Shown here one piece after another: positions 34,460 through 44,975 of a stretch of DNA of 64,000 nucleotides. Source of the stretch: Carposina sasakii (Eukaryota > Arthropoda > Insecta > Lepidoptera > Carposinidae); contig CP053160.1 in NCBI GenBank assembly GCA_014607495.2, forward strand, positions 1,054,001-1,118,000, read 5' to 3'. The position numbers and the translations under genes were made by a program. The notes below the pieces were generated by a model that did not search any database, had not been told where the DNA came from, and saw only the letters and a program-made list of their open reading frames with translations. Position 1 is the first letter of the stretch. Each line of letters starts with the position of its first letter.

Positions 34460-34760
34460 CTTCTGCTTCTTCTTCAGCCTATTGCAGTCCACTGCTAGAC
34501 GTAGGCCTCCCCAGGGCACGCCACAATGCTACTGCCACAGGGGGGTTTTGCCCATAGTCACCACGCAGCAGGTAGGTTGGTGACCGCAGTGTGATTTTCA
34601 GACTATGTTGTCAGTACGGGAGGCGCTGCTACTCGCTCACCTCCCGGAAACCCTTAATCGCCTCGTACGATACCCACGGGTAGGCAGGGGTGGTACAAAC
34701 TCTACCCTGCCGGCACCACGCGGCTCTATACTACACTATACTGTATTACACGCGCAGACG
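34460..34760 (-). mobile_element. SINE-like A, copy 5, with 11-bp TSD and 5' extra bases
   Basis: A perfect CGCACGTCTAT flanks the insertion (34449-34459 and 34761-34771). The recognisable A unit ends at about 34724 (CCACGCGGC). The remaining 36 bp up to the TSD do not match A and may be a 5' extension or filler. It is inserted just outside the foldback to its left. Confidence 0.8.
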
Positions 34761-34783
34761 CGCACGTCTATACTGACTGTATT

Positions 34784-35000
34784 TAATTGTATCAAGCGTC
34801 ACTATTCCATTTATTTATTTATCCATTGTCAATTTATATTTTTTAATTGGTTTTCTAATTACCAGCTATGTATTTATGGTTGCATGCTAGGTGCTTGAAT
34901 CTGGCTTCTCGTTGCGACTGTATGCCTTGTGTTCGTGACCATGAGTCGGCAGATCCGAGAGTCAGCGGAGGATATAGGGCCCGGTGGTGGGCGAGCCCTC
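34784..35000 (+). mobile_element. Retroposon H, copy 3, best full-length copy
   Basis: It starts AATTGTATCAAGCGTCACTA and continues to GTTGCATGCTAGGTGCTTG, GAGTCGGCAGATCCGAGAGT and AGGGCCCGGTGGTGGGCGAG. It is in one orientation throughout, unlike copy 1, and so gives the reference order of the H parts. Confidence 0.7.
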
Positions 35001-35015
35001 GATGGAAATGTATAT

Positions 35016-35072
35016 TGACTATGTTAGCATGGAAATTGTTCTAGTGATTGGTTCATATTGCGCTGAATCGCA
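35016..35072 (-). repeat. Displaced arm of the 34.2-kb foldback
   Basis: GACTATGTTAGCATGGAAAT, TTCTAGTGATTGGTTCATAT and TGCGCTGAAT match the foldback arm. Insertions of A copy 5 and H copy 3 lie between it and the rest, so it may be part of one split element or a separate copy. Confidence 0.55.
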
Positions 35073-35262
35073 TATCTCTTTTGTCCTTCCTCCATGAACT
35101 GCAGTGTCCTTCGCGTTTAATGGACGGATTGTTATTACAGTATAACATGGCGCTCGCCAATTAGATAGGTATTAAACATGGCTTTCAGAGGTGGTATTTT
35201 ATAAAGTGATTCTGTATTGTCAAGGGCTGTTGAAGTAGATTTTTAAATTTCCGTACATAAAG

Positions 35263-35655
35263 GGTAAACATGGAACCTTATTACTCCGCTGTCCGTCTAT
35301 CTGTCACCAGGGTATATTTCATGAATCGTGACGCCTTTAGGGGTTAGTTAGTTAGTACGTTAACTAATAAGTAACTACTAACTATATATGTACATAAAGT
35401 AACAACCTAAAGGTAGACATAAAAACGGCAAAAATCCACGTTTTTTTATATCATGATGTAAGACCCCTTTAAATATTTATTTTAGTATGTCCTATTTGAT
35501 TTTTAATTGTTGTTTGTAAAAATTTCAACCATCTAGTTCATCACAACTTATGAGATACTCGTACAGCTTAGCCTTGTAACGGACAGATGAACGGTCAGCG
35601 AAGTTATAGAAATAGGGTCCAGTTTTTACCCATTAATTACAGAACCCTACAAATC
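35263..35655. repeat. Foldback of a retroelement-like repeat, about 390 bp
   Basis: The left part GGAACCTTATTACTCCGCTG, TCCGTCTATCTGTCACCAGG and TTTCATGAATCGTGAC recurs in inverse at 35535-35655 (CAACTTATGAGATACTCGTA, CGGACAGATGAACGGTCAGC, AGGGTCC). The two halves are diverged copies of the same sequence, head to head. I recall this motif as common in Lepidoptera, but I cannot name the family. Confidence 0.6.
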
Positions 35656-36120
35656 TAGTAGCACTTTAAAAAAAAACTTAACCTAACGCATTTTTTACAA
35701 ACCGGCTTTATTCGCAAGACCCATCTTCTATTTGTGGACACTATTAGACTTTGAATAGTTTCTTGATTTCGTCAAGACATTAGAATCTATTAACATGTAC
35801 AGATCAACGCACCAATGACATTGGTGCACAGAAAATGGCCGCCAAATCAGCTGATTTAATGCATCTACCATTCAATTCAAATGTTTTTGTGCAAGGTTTC
35901 GATTCATATTTTAAGTGCATTCAAGTTATTCGAAGACCATTGGTCTTTAAATGGGCTTAATTTAGCGTGTGTAAACAAATATTTATAAACGACAACCATA
36001 CTAAATTTTGTTCATAGGTAGATATGCGATACCGTCACAGTGGTCTCTGCTAGCGTCACAATTTAATTTTGGCGGTATAAATATACCTAATAGAAAGAAC
36101 AAGTAGTATGAGTAAATCCT
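35656..36120. other. Unique sequence
   Basis: A patch AATGGCCGCCAAATCAGCTG near 35835 is GC-richer than its surroundings. No gene was seen. Confidence 0.45.
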
Positions 36121-36225
36121 AAGCAACTCAAGAATTTTCATACAACATTGAAAAATTTTCTAATAGGTTCCAGTGGGCAATCTTTATAGCATTTCGCTTA
36201 ACAAATCCCTTCTGTTGCAGCCTGT
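36121..36225. mobile_element. MITE C, degraded fragment
   Basis: AGAATTTTCATACAACATTG, then TAGCATTTCGCTTAAC and TTCTGTTGCAGCCTG followed by TA. This is a shortened, diverged right part of C. Confidence 0.6.
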
Positions 36226-36734
36226 ATAGAACTTAGTTGTATGGTGTATCTTTTTCTAAAAACAGCGCTGAAATCATTCTCCTGAAATATGTCTACATAA
36301 TGCGTCTTTTCAGGTAGGTACTGCGCTAAAGTCCCTTCTCTCAAATATGCAAATATATTTTTTTATCATGCCAAATGAAAGTGAGAGCAAATCGTTCGCT
36401 TGAAAGAAACCTACTAAAAATGCAACCGCTTGCATTGCGCCTAGCCACGTAGAGTTGAGAATCTCACGGAGCTTCCGTAATCAAACACGACTCGCAAGGC
36501 CGCCCGGTGCACGCTTTCTTAGCTTTATGCACCTTGCTCTCTAATAATAATGTCCTATTTATAACTGCATAGTTTTTTCTGGTTTCGCTTGTGTCAATAC
36601 GTTTTTTTATTTTTATTTTAGTTGCCGATTTTTGTCTAGCCAGCTAAAAGTATTGTTAAAGACTTTATATTAATTTTATATGTTTTTTTTAGTAATCCCT
36701 GTGTTCTAATGGCTGTGTTCTCGAAATGAGGTGG
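36226..36734. other. Unique sequence
   Basis: A GC-richer segment at 36425-36540 is unassigned. No gene or repeat was recognised. Confidence 0.45.
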
Positions 36735-37196
36735 CTTTAACTGCAGGTTCTTAGAGGAGATCCCACAGCCACGTCTAGCATCATCATCATCATCAGCCTA
36801 TTGCAGTCCACTGCTGGACGTAGGCCTCCCCCGGGGCACGCCACAAGACTGCCATGGGGGGTATTTGCCCATAGTCACCACGCAGCAGGCGGGTTGGTGA
36901 CCGCAGTGTGATTTTCAGACTATGTTGTCAGTACGGGAGGCGCTGCTGCCCACCTTCCGGAAACCCTTAATCGCCTCGTACGATACCCACGGGCAGACAT
37001 GGGGTGGTACGAATTCTACTCTGCCGGCACCACGCGGCCATAGGACTCACGTCTAGCATAGGACTGATGTAAATGAACACTGACGTTGCTAGTTTAACAC
37101 CTAAAAGTATATATCCCTGAGTTTCTTAGTCACATACTACATGCACGGAAGGAGATGCAGCTGATATGTTCTAATGAAGCCCCGCATCAGCATAGG
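36735..37196 (-). repeat. Repeat G, split by SINE-like A
   Basis: The left part (to 36781) has AACTGCAGGTTCTTAGAGGA and ATCCCACAGCCACGTCTAGC. The right part (from 37048) has CACGTCTAGCATAGGACTGA, TTCTTAGTCACATACTACAT, GCACGGAAGGAGATGCAGCT and GAAGCCCCGCATCAGC. Copy 6 of A sits between them, so this G copy is older than that A insertion. Confidence 0.8.
36782..37047 (-). mobile_element. SINE-like A, copy 6, inserted in G, 12-bp TSD
   Basis: A perfect CACGTCTAGCAT flanks it (36770-36781 and 37048-37059). The tail appears at left as a CATCATCATCATCAG run and the 5' end at right as CCACGCGGCC plus a few extra bases. The duplicated target belongs to repeat G, which proves the order of events. Confidence 0.92.
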
Positions 37197-37560
37197 GCTT
37201 TTGTACAGCAAATTATCAACGAAAAGGAAGACAAACAAACTTTGCGTGTTCGGATTTCAGTATCTGCCTTTATATACATTCACCATTATCGGCTCGTTCA
37301 GAAATAATATAGGATAATCGCTTATGCAACTGACATATAACTTGAGTTTTCCATGGTAAGAATGCAGTCTCCTTCCGGACGTGTGGCCTTGCAAGCGAAA
37401 GCGGCACAAAGGAGTAACACTTCTTTATTTCTGTCTACGAGAGTTTTAACTCTACGTTTTTGTTTACATGATGCAAGTATGGTAAGGAAATTAGTTTCAT
37501 AATTTTCAGGCATTTTTCTTTAGATTGATACGTATTGAAGTTTTAGTAACTGTATATTGT
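37197..37560. other. Unique sequence, no gene accepted
   Basis: A 63-residue minus-strand open frame (37322-37513) resembles no family known to me. Confidence 0.45.
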
Positions 37561-37656
37561 CGCGGGCGTCGGTTGGATGCAGGCTGCTTCCGACCGGTCG
37601 GAGTGGAGGTTGTTGGGGAAGGCCTATGTCTAACAGTGGACTTCTCAGGGCTGTAA

Positions 37657-37688
<32 letters not shown>
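37561..37688 (+). mobile_element. 5'-truncated LINE tail with (GAT)n
   Basis: CTGCTTCCGACCGGTCGG, GGAGGTTGTTGGGGAAGGCC and CTATGTCTAACAGTGGAC precede about ten GAT units (37658-37688). It is the same tail as at 3645. No TSD could be fixed because of the microsatellite. Confidence 0.7.
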
Positions 37689-37689
<1 letters not shown>

Positions 37690-37734
37690 ATATGTTAAAG
37701 TTTTTATAATATACCCTGTCTTATACGGGCAAAA

Positions 37735-37835
37735 TAAACTCGCTTCGGATTTTTTAAATAGGTAAAGTGATTCAAGAAGAAGGTATATTATGTATAATTG
37801 GCGACGCGTCCCGGCTTCGCCCGGGTGCAATGCTG
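37735..37835. repeat. Rearranged Helitron-like fragment
   Basis: AAAGTGATTCAAGAAGAAGG matches the body of the 30452 element in the same orientation. CCCGGCTTCGCCCGGGTGC is its tail in the opposite orientation. The two parts are therefore head to head. Confidence 0.45.
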
Positions 37836-37839
37836 ATAC

Positions 37840-38618
37840 GAAATTCCCCTTTACGCAGACGAAGTGCTATAACTTAATTATATATTTTAATAATTTTTCT
37901 AATTTTAAAATTGTTTCCTATATATCCAAGATCATTTAATTTACTCTTGATTTTTTGTTCTTTTACGAAAATAAAACTTTCAGTTTTTTTTTTGTTTTGT
38001 GCCCGGGAAAATGTTATTCAAATAAAAAAAAATCGATTTGTTTTTCCTGTAGTAACCGGATTGCGCTGAAAAGAATAAAAAGGTTGAAACATTCAACCTA
38101 TTGATAAAAGAATAAATTACATCCAGGTAGAAAATCCATCAAATGCAAGCAAATTTATATCCTGTCCCATTGAATTAAAATACATTGCCATATCAATGCG
38201 CAGGAGCATAATCTTTGAATAGGATAGTGAAACTGCAATCATAACTGTTCATGTGTTGAGGTCGCCACTGTCTATTTTAGAGACTATATATTTGAAGTAG
38301 AAATACTAATTTATGTTTTATCTGTATTCATACTAAAATGTGTTTTACAAAGTTGTAAATTCACCTCTCGATGGCGCTACTATCGTCATCAGAACACGCT
38401 TTTATTTGAGTAATTGTGTGATGTGATGTATATCCGTGTACACCAGAGATGTGGTTATAAGGAGAGGAGTGTCACGTTTTGTCTAAGTTTACTGACCTAG
38501 CCTTGGGGATATCTGATGTCTAGGTCTTTGTAAATAAATGTCAAGTTCAGTAATATTTTGAAACTGTAGCCCATTATATTTGACGCGTGCCTTCCTGAGT
38601 TCATTGGTACTCTATCAT
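37840..38618. other. Unique AT-rich sequence
   Basis: No gene or repeat copy was recognised. Confidence 0.5.
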
Positions 38619-38619
38619 G

Positions 38620-38940
38620 CAGGGTGATTTTTGGTCGTCAACGTTCCCGAAAACTACGGAATCTCCTCATCATCACGATCATTTTTTCCATGGAAGCATA
38701 CCTGGGAAAAGTCTGGTTCCCAAGATATTAGTGGCCAAAGTTGAGAAAATAGACTGCGTTTTTCTGCATACTGCATAAATTGCGAAGCAAGATTTTTTCA
38801 CAATAAATAATTAATAATATAACTTTAACACCATAAATTTCGCCCGATCAAGTTTTTTTTATTTACATCGTTTCCCAGCATTCTATTTGAAGTATGGAGT
38901 ACGTACCCTTCGTTAAGGGTGGCAACGAAAAAACAACCTG
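38620..38940 (-). mobile_element. MITE D, copy 4, shortened
   Basis: CAGGGTGATTTTTGGTCGTC to GAAAAAACAACCTG followed by TA. At 321 bp it has lost parts near GCATAAATGCACATAGAC and the TCTGTCTATGAAAAAAC region. Confidence 0.83.
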
Positions 38941-39038
38941 TATATATGCCTCAATTAACAACATAATCTTATCTGAACTCTAAATAACATTAATATATAC
39001 TCAATCTACCTGTAGACGATGAGAGATATCTATACATA

Positions 39039-39328
39039 TAATAAAAATGTAACGGGTCGCAGTCTGTACATGGAAGATATATGAGAAAAATATTATAGGA
39101 GACATTTATCAACGCAATAGTACCCAAAACAATGATTTTTGAAATTTTTGTCTGTTTGTCTGTGCGTTTGTGCACGCTAATCTCAGAAACGGCTGAACCG
39201 ATTTCGGTGCAGTTTTCGCGAATATATTGTGACAGGTCCCACTTAATAATAAAAAATGTTTTTATCCCGGATAATTTCGATTTTTTTTTTTTGTAGTCCA
39301 CGCGGACGGAGTCGCGGGCGTCCACTAG
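39039..39328 (+). mobile_element. Helitron-like E, copy 1, 290 bp
   Basis: It starts TCTATACATATAATAAAAAT after an A and ends GCGGGCGTCCACTAG before a T. The body has AACGGGTCGCAGTCTGTACA and TCTCAGAAACGGCTGAACCG. GGACG and CGTCC near the end can form a stem. The ends fit Helitrons. An open frame of 111 residues crosses it on the minus strand and is an artefact. Confidence 0.65.
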
Positions 39329-39329
39329 T

Positions 39330-39672
39330 ATAAAATAATTTTATTACAATGCATGACAGAGATGGCAGATCATTTATATGTGAGAACTTGCATACTTATA
39401 CGTAGTTGGATATTGGGCCAGGGAACAAGGCGATATCAGATAATTCTGTGAGCTTTTACAGTAGTGGATTTAATTCTAGCACCGATCGCTAAGCCTACTA
39501 TACTCGTATATACGAGTAAATCACGAAGTCTTTCTATTGAATTCGCTACCGGATTGTAGAGTTTGTTTGTCCCTAAAAGCGGCAGTAGGCTCACTCCACA
39601 TGGAACTTAAAATACTCTAGCAGGTTTGTCTCTATCACACAAACAATCTGCAAATATAATTTGTTTAATAAT
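39330..39672. other. Unique sequence
   Basis: No gene or repeat copy was recognised. Confidence 0.45.
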
Positions 39673-39673
39673 G

Positions 39674-39883
39674 TACGGCTTCTCTTCCCGGGCATACTGT
39701 ACAAGTCAGTAGAGGGACAAGAGGGTCTTGGTGTTTTGTAGGCGATGGGCTGACCACCTGACACTACTAACCGAACTTGTACATCTCAACTATACCCTCA
39801 AAATTGGTCAGAAGTGGCACCATGTTGTTCTATCGGCCCTTGGTGCTCTGCCTACCCCGTAAGGCATAAAGGCGTGTATGTAT
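39674..39883 (+). mobile_element. Retroposon B, copy 4, 5'-truncated
   Basis: It begins at GGCTTCTCTTCCCGGGCAT and runs through TGACCACCTGACACTACTAA and GAAGTGGCACCATG to AAAGGCGTGTATGTA. The first 40 bp of B are missing. No certain TSD was found. Confidence 0.8.
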
Positions 39884-40092
39884 TAGTAAAAATAAATAGG
39901 AGCAAGTAGGTAAGTGGAGTAAGAAGTCAAAAGAATCTTGTGAGCTTCGATCAGACTACTCTCCGTGTATTGAGCATGGTAATAATTGTTATTTCTAATA
40001 AGACTATTTAACTTTTTTTATTGTGTCTAGGTTACCAGTTCTTATATATACCAACTTGAATGGCGTGTTCATAATAATTATATTGTCTAGAT

Positions 40093-40281
40093 CAGTGTTT
40101 CCCAAAGTGGTCCAGGTGGACCCCCAGGGGTCCACAGGAGACTCGGTGGGGGTCTACGTTAATGTGAAAAAATGGAGGTTCATCATTAATTTTTATATGG
40201 TGTAGGCCTGTAGGCGGTCTACCAGAACCAGTTAACTTTTAAAAGGGGTCTATGAGTAAAAAAAAAGTTTGGGAACCTCTG
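40093..40281 (+). mobile_element. hAT-type MITE (I), copy 1, 8-bp TSD
   Basis: The ends CAGTGTTTCCCAAAGTGG and AAAGTTTGGGAACCTCTG form imperfect terminal inverted repeats. A perfect GTCTAGAT flanks the 189-bp element (40085-40092 and 40282-40289). An 8-bp duplication with these ends is characteristic of the hAT superfamily. It has no coding capacity. The second copy is at 50942. Confidence 0.9.
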
Positions 40282-40319
40282 GTCTAGATTTATATTAACT
40301 ACTTACTCCTGTTTATAAA

Positions 40320-40436
40320 TTCTGCTAATATTATAATTTGTGAAAGTTTGTATTCATCGAACGGATTTTGATGAAACTCTCGCCATCCCTAGGAAACTAC
40401 AAGGTGTTATAAAAGGGGTATGTTAAGCGAAATGCC
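40320..40436. repeat. Scraps of a Helitron-like start and of MITE C
   Basis: GCTAATATTATAATTTGTGA and GAACGGATTTTGATGAAACT resemble the start of Helitron-like elements. From 40402, GGGGTATGTTAAGCGAAATG is the left end of C. Confidence 0.45.
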
Positions 40437-42617
40437 ACGTACCGACCGTAGGAACTGTACCGACATGTGGAAGGCTCCTTCACAGTCAAAGCTTTAGACA
40501 TCAGAATAACATACAATGCCACTTGAACGCTGATTAACAGTTGACTGTCATAATAACTGTCACCTGAGGGTAGATTTGACATATTTTTATCGAATATTCC
40601 GTTGAAAGAAAGATCTTCATTTTATGGCACATAAACGAAGTCACGCGCATGAGCAAGTTAATTCATAGCATATTAATTCTTGTGGCCACAACTAAAGGCG
40701 AAGTTTATGTTCTTTTTGTAGACTCAAGTTTTTATATACCAATGACAAAATAATTATATGTTATCTATTATAGATTCTTATTACACCTAGACAGTCGATA
40801 TATGTAGCTAATAATGACCAAACTAGTTATAAGCACCTTTATGTCAACCAAATAATAAGAAATAATTGTGTATAATAACACTAAATAAGAATTCAAATTC
40901 AAAATCATTTATTCGACATGAAAGCATTAACAATTTGTTTGTCGATTGTCTTTTTATATGTTACTTTCTATGTTCGCACCCCAAAATGAAACCGCTACCA
41001 AACAAAAAATATCTACACAATTTGTTAAAAGTTGTTTTGGTTAAATTACTTAAATATTATTTATTTTTTACACATTTACCCGTGTAAACATAAAACTTAA
41101 CATTAAGATAAGTATGGAGTTTTCAATAGTCATAAAATAAATCTCAACTAAAATCTGTGAATTTTTTGCTGGTATTCTATCTTTATCTAAATAGAAAGCA
41201 ATGTGGGATAGAACAAATTTCCTCATGTAGAGCTACTTATCTGACTATTGAAAAAGCAGCTTTAAATTAGACGATTCAGCATCGTAACTAAAATGGCGGA
41301 GTGCGCCTGAGCACTTTGTAGGTTTCAAAAAAGAACAAAATCCAAAATGGCCGACTTTCTCGCCAGTACCTAGCGGTGACGTCACAGGACGACGTGTGTG
41401 CTCCTGTCTAGCATTTATCTAGCTTGAAGTATTTAATAAAATTTAATCCAAAGAAAGAAAATGTGCCTTTTAATCCCTCAGCTTACGACCACAAAGGATT
41501 TTATTTTTCGTTCTTTGTTCCAAATTGTTAGTACGAAAAATGCAACTTTATAGTTTATTTTACAAATAATAAGAATGCACATAATCTAAGTGTTAAACAA
41601 AAGAAAAAATATATAAAAAATACTCACCAAAAAAATAAAAAATAAAAACTTGAAAGTCCAATAGTGAGAAAAATGGGCAAAATAAATAAAATCACAACAC
41701 GACACAAGGCACAACAGTCTTAGTAGATGGCATGGAGAAAAAATATTCAAGTCCAAATGAAACTATGTCATAATTCGTGCAGCCTGTGATAACTACTAAA
41801 ACAATTCGATCACTGCACCCGCCTGCCCATTTCTTGGTGAAAACGCGCGTTGCAAAAAAAATATCTATTTCCAACTAGATTCCAACTAGATCCAGTCTCG
41901 CGCCAAGCTATTTATTAAAAAATCACAGCGAGCCGCGGCGCCAATAAAAATGCAGGAAACCCGTATTCCAATGATGTACAAGTTGTAATTTTCAAAAATT
42001 CGCCAACGAGCGTTTTGAGCCAAAAAATCTAACCTAACCTAACCCTGTCGGGCGGGCGACTGGCGGTCGAGAAGGGGCCGCATTGCCAAATATTTTTTTT
42101 TGCATCTCGGCCGAATTATGCACTTGTATGCGACTTACGTCGTCCCTTCATTGTAGTAGTGCGACATGTATGGATTGAGCATTTTTACGGCGCGTCCATG
42201 TGTGCATCACACACACAGGGAGGGCCGACGAAAATTTATCTGCGTGTGCGTCGGTAGCCCTTCAGTACTAAAGTTTATTTTAAAAATTCACTGTGTTATG
42301 TAAACACGCGATTTTAGGTGCAAAATATTTAGGTGTAGCCTGGAGAGGTCATCGGCCGTATTTTTCGGGAACTGACTAATTTTACTAAGAGGAAACGTAT
42401 CGTAATAAGTTTACAGGCGATCGGTTTACGGACCGGCGGCGCAGGAGTTTCAACTGTTTGGATTTCAAACTTTTTTCAACATTGTTATGACTGGTATTCA
42501 GGAAAAGTATTTTTAAATGGCGACCGGAAAACATTGGTCTTGCTCGTTTGTGAGAGGATATCTACAAGATTATATTCTACTTGTATAATAAATTGCATCA
42601 CAATCTATATCTTCTAT
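40437..42617. other. Unique region with regulatory-looking part, no gene accepted
   Basis: Short open frames at 40397-41087 and 41692-41874 lack domains. The eastern half (41280-42450) is described separately. No repeat copies were recognised. Confidence 0.5.
41280..42450. promoter_or_regulatory. Candidate promoter or regulatory stretch
   Basis: Within 1.2 kb are two AAAATGG(C)(G/C)(G/C)-type motifs (about 41291 and 41344), a palindromic TGACGTCA (41377-41384), and several GC-rich blocks (41885-42065, 42105-42250) with CGGTCGAGAAGGGGCCGCAT. It also has a short CTAACCTAACCTAACCC run (42029-42045). Such clusters are typical of promoters or conserved enhancers, but no transcript start, orientation or gene can be shown. 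Confidence 0.25.
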
Positions 42618-42618
42618 A

Positions 42619-42986
42619 TCTATACATATAATAAAAATGTAACGGGTCGCTGTCTGTACATGGAAGATATATGAGAAAAAATATTATAGGAGACCTTTAT
42701 CAACGCAATAGAAACCAAAACGATGATTTTTGGAATTTTTGTCTGTTTGTAGGTTTGTCTGCTTGTCGGTTTGTCTGTTTGTCGGTTTGTCTGTTTGTCT
42801 GTGCGTTTGTGCACGCTAATCTCAGAAACGGCTGAACCGATATCGATGCAGTTTTCATGAATATATTGTGACAGGTCCCACTTAACATAAAGGCTACTTT
42901 TTATCCCGGGAAAATGTTTTTATCTCGGATAATTTAGATTTTTTTTTTCTGTAGTCCACGCGGACGGAGTCGCGGGCGTCCACTAG
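42619..42986 (+). mobile_element. Helitron-like E, copy 2, 368 bp
   Basis: TCTATACATATAATAAAAAT after an A; GCGGGCGTCCACTAG before a T. It is longer than copy 1 because of an expanded GTCTGTTTGTCGGTTT minisatellite (about 42739-42806) and a retained TAAAGGCTACTTTTTATCCC part. It has no coding capacity. Confidence 0.65.
42739..42806. repeat. Minisatellite expansion inside Helitron-like E
   Basis: Alternating TTTGTCTG, TTTGTCGG and TTTGTAGG units cover about 68 bp. The corresponding place in copy 1 (about 39148-39172) has only two such units. Confidence 0.75.
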
Positions 42987-42987
42987 T

Positions 42988-43531
42988 TATTAAATAAAGA
43001 TTTAATCACTAGACTTTGTGAAGGTTGTTCATAGATCACATTGATTCATCCAATCACAGAGCGCTGCTCATTGGTTGCTATTCGTTCTATAACAACCGCA
43101 AAAAGTAACTATTACGCTATAAGTAATATAGTACCTATGACTGTACACTATACATGAACAGTCGCGTAATAAAGGCTTCTTGTTGCTCTTTTACCTCATT
43201 TAGCCAAAAAAAACTTGTCATTATGGAATTCTGGGTCTGCCTCGTATGAATGCTTTTATGTCCTTTTTATTTAGGATCAATCTTTACACGAGTTTACAAA
43301 TTCTATCAAATAATAATAATTTAGGATGAGGTGAAGAGTTGTTGTTTGTTTGTTTGTTTGAACAGCTAATGCAGTCGGTGGCACCTTCGTAGTAAACCCA
43401 TTACCTGGGGCTTTACGCTTAGTAAAAATTCTCTTGGAGTAAATAAATTCACTAATAAACAATAATCACCCAATAAAATGACGTTTTCTTATGCTACAAA
43501 ACATTTGACATAAACTTAATTATAAGTAAGT
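42988..43531. other. Unique sequence with (TTTG)n
   Basis: A short TTTG microsatellite lies near 43343-43361. No gene was seen. Confidence 0.45.
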
Positions 43532-43540
43532 ACTTATTAG

Positions 43541-43793
43541 CCGCGTGGTGCCGGTAGAGTAGAGTTTGTACCACCCCTACCTGCCCGTGGGTATCGTACG
43601 AGGCGACTAAGGGTTTCCGGAGGTGGGCAGTAGCGCCTCCCGTGTTGACAACATAGTCCAAAATATAAACTGCGGTCACCAACCCGCCTGCCCTGCGTGG
43701 TGACTATGGGCAAATACCCCCTATGGTAGTCTTGTGGCATGCCCTGGGGGAGGCCTACGTCCAGCAGTGGACTGCAATAGGCTGATGATGATG
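43541..43793 (+). mobile_element. SINE-like A, copy 7, with 9-bp TSD
   Basis: ACTTATTAG flanks it (43532-43540 and 43794-43802). It starts CCGCGTGGTGCCGG and ends CAATAGGCTGATGATGATG. It belongs with copies 9 and 6 in carrying GGCAAATACCCCC instead of GGCAAAACCCCCC, pointing to two A subfamilies. Confidence 0.88.
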
Positions 43794-43802
43794 ACTTATT
43801 AG

Positions 43803-44589
43803 GTAAAGCTGCTTCTCCATTGCCCACGTCTACTCTTCTCTTTTCAATTGTCTTCCTCAGTTACTCTTCTAATAAGTTATCGTGGAGGCATAAATTGTCT
43901 ATGTCGCATAATAGTTTCCTAAACGTTGCCTTTAAACTCTCGCTAAAGAAAATTAACAAAATACGTACACTTTACTACAGATAAAACTACAAACTAACAA
44001 AACCTAGTTTCATGGTACGTCGCCTAGTGATACAAACTGCATTATTGCATTAAATTCAAAAGCAGAATAACACCATATAGTACACAAAACACATTTAATT
44101 TTGCACCAGTTTGATCTCACCCTTACATTGAATGCACCAACCTTGAAAACAACTTACGTACAAAATAAAAATAAAAGAACTATGTATCACCGCCAATAGT
44201 TGAAATAAATAAAAGAATAACGTCTAGTCTATCAATTGAAAAAAGAACAGAAGGAACTATAAGAACACGTCTGTATAGTTCCAAAAAGAGCTAAACAAAA
44301 AAGTTTAAAGGTTGTAAGGACAGGTGCTTTAAATAGTAGCCCTTGGAACTAGCTCGCTAGGTCAGGCGAGTTAGGGCAGGCCCTTTTATTTTTAGTTTTT
44401 TTTTCTACATTCCACCGGTGGTCACATTGATTATGCCTGGATTACGCTTTTTGGTGACCTTTAAAACTTTTACTTTGATGCTCCTAAAATATTACATATA
44501 TATATACACGGTTGTGTTTCCAAAAGTGGGAACTTCAGTATCATTAGTAGTTACTCTCATCGCTCTCACTATCTCTATCTCGTCACTGT
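43803..44589. other. Unique AT-rich sequence
   Basis: No gene or repeat copy was recognised. Confidence 0.5.
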
Positions 44590-44597
44590 TTAGTACT

Positions 44598-44863
44598 TCT
44601 TCTTTTTCAGCCTATTGCAGTCCACTGATGGACGTAGGCCTCCCCCAGGGCACGCCACAAGGCTACTGCCACAGGGGGGTTTTGCCCATAGTCACCACGC
44701 CGGGCAGGCGGGTTGGTGACCGCAGTGTGATTTTCGGACTATGTTGTCAGTACGGGAGGCGCTGCTGTCCACCTCCCGGAAACCCTTAATCGCCTCGTAC
44801 GATACCCACAGGCAGGCAGAGGTGGTACAAACTCTACTCTGCCGGCACCATGCGGCTAACTGC
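44598..44863 (-). mobile_element. SINE-like A, copy 8, with TSD
   Basis: TTAGTACT flanks it (44590-44597 and 44864-44871), extendable to 12 bp with one mismatch. It is full-length, belongs to the GGCAAAACCCCCC subfamily, and ends at right in CCATGCGGC. Confidence 0.85.
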
Positions 44864-44975
44864 TTAGTACTGCTACTTACTAATAACAGCTTCCTATTTC
44901 ACATTACGCAGTATCTACTACAAGCTTTAAAAGAAATAACAAATTTTACCTACCTTGGAATGTGTTCCTGTATGC

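Noticed and set aside
37658..37688. A CRISPR-like or coding repeat (GAT)n.
   Set aside because: It is the simple microsatellite tail of a LINE fragment. No spaced direct repeats resembling CRISPR occur in the window.
38990..39325. A 111-residue minus-strand open frame.
   Set aside because: It covers almost exactly the Helitron-like E copy and its flank. The corresponding frames in the other E copies are broken or different.
42029..42045. A telomere-like CTAACCTAACCTAACCC run.
   Set aside because: Three units only; too short to indicate a former chromosome end. Such runs are common by chance and in promoters.
44418..44789. A similar peptide (SSSAYCSPLLDVGLPQGTP) is encoded by open frames in many A copies (for example at 1916, 11016, 21560, 43537, 44418, 46549, 48963).
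   Set aside because: It lies on the antisense strand of SINE-like A. The shared frame comes from common descent and high GC, with varied starts and ends. No sign of selection for a protein can be claimed.
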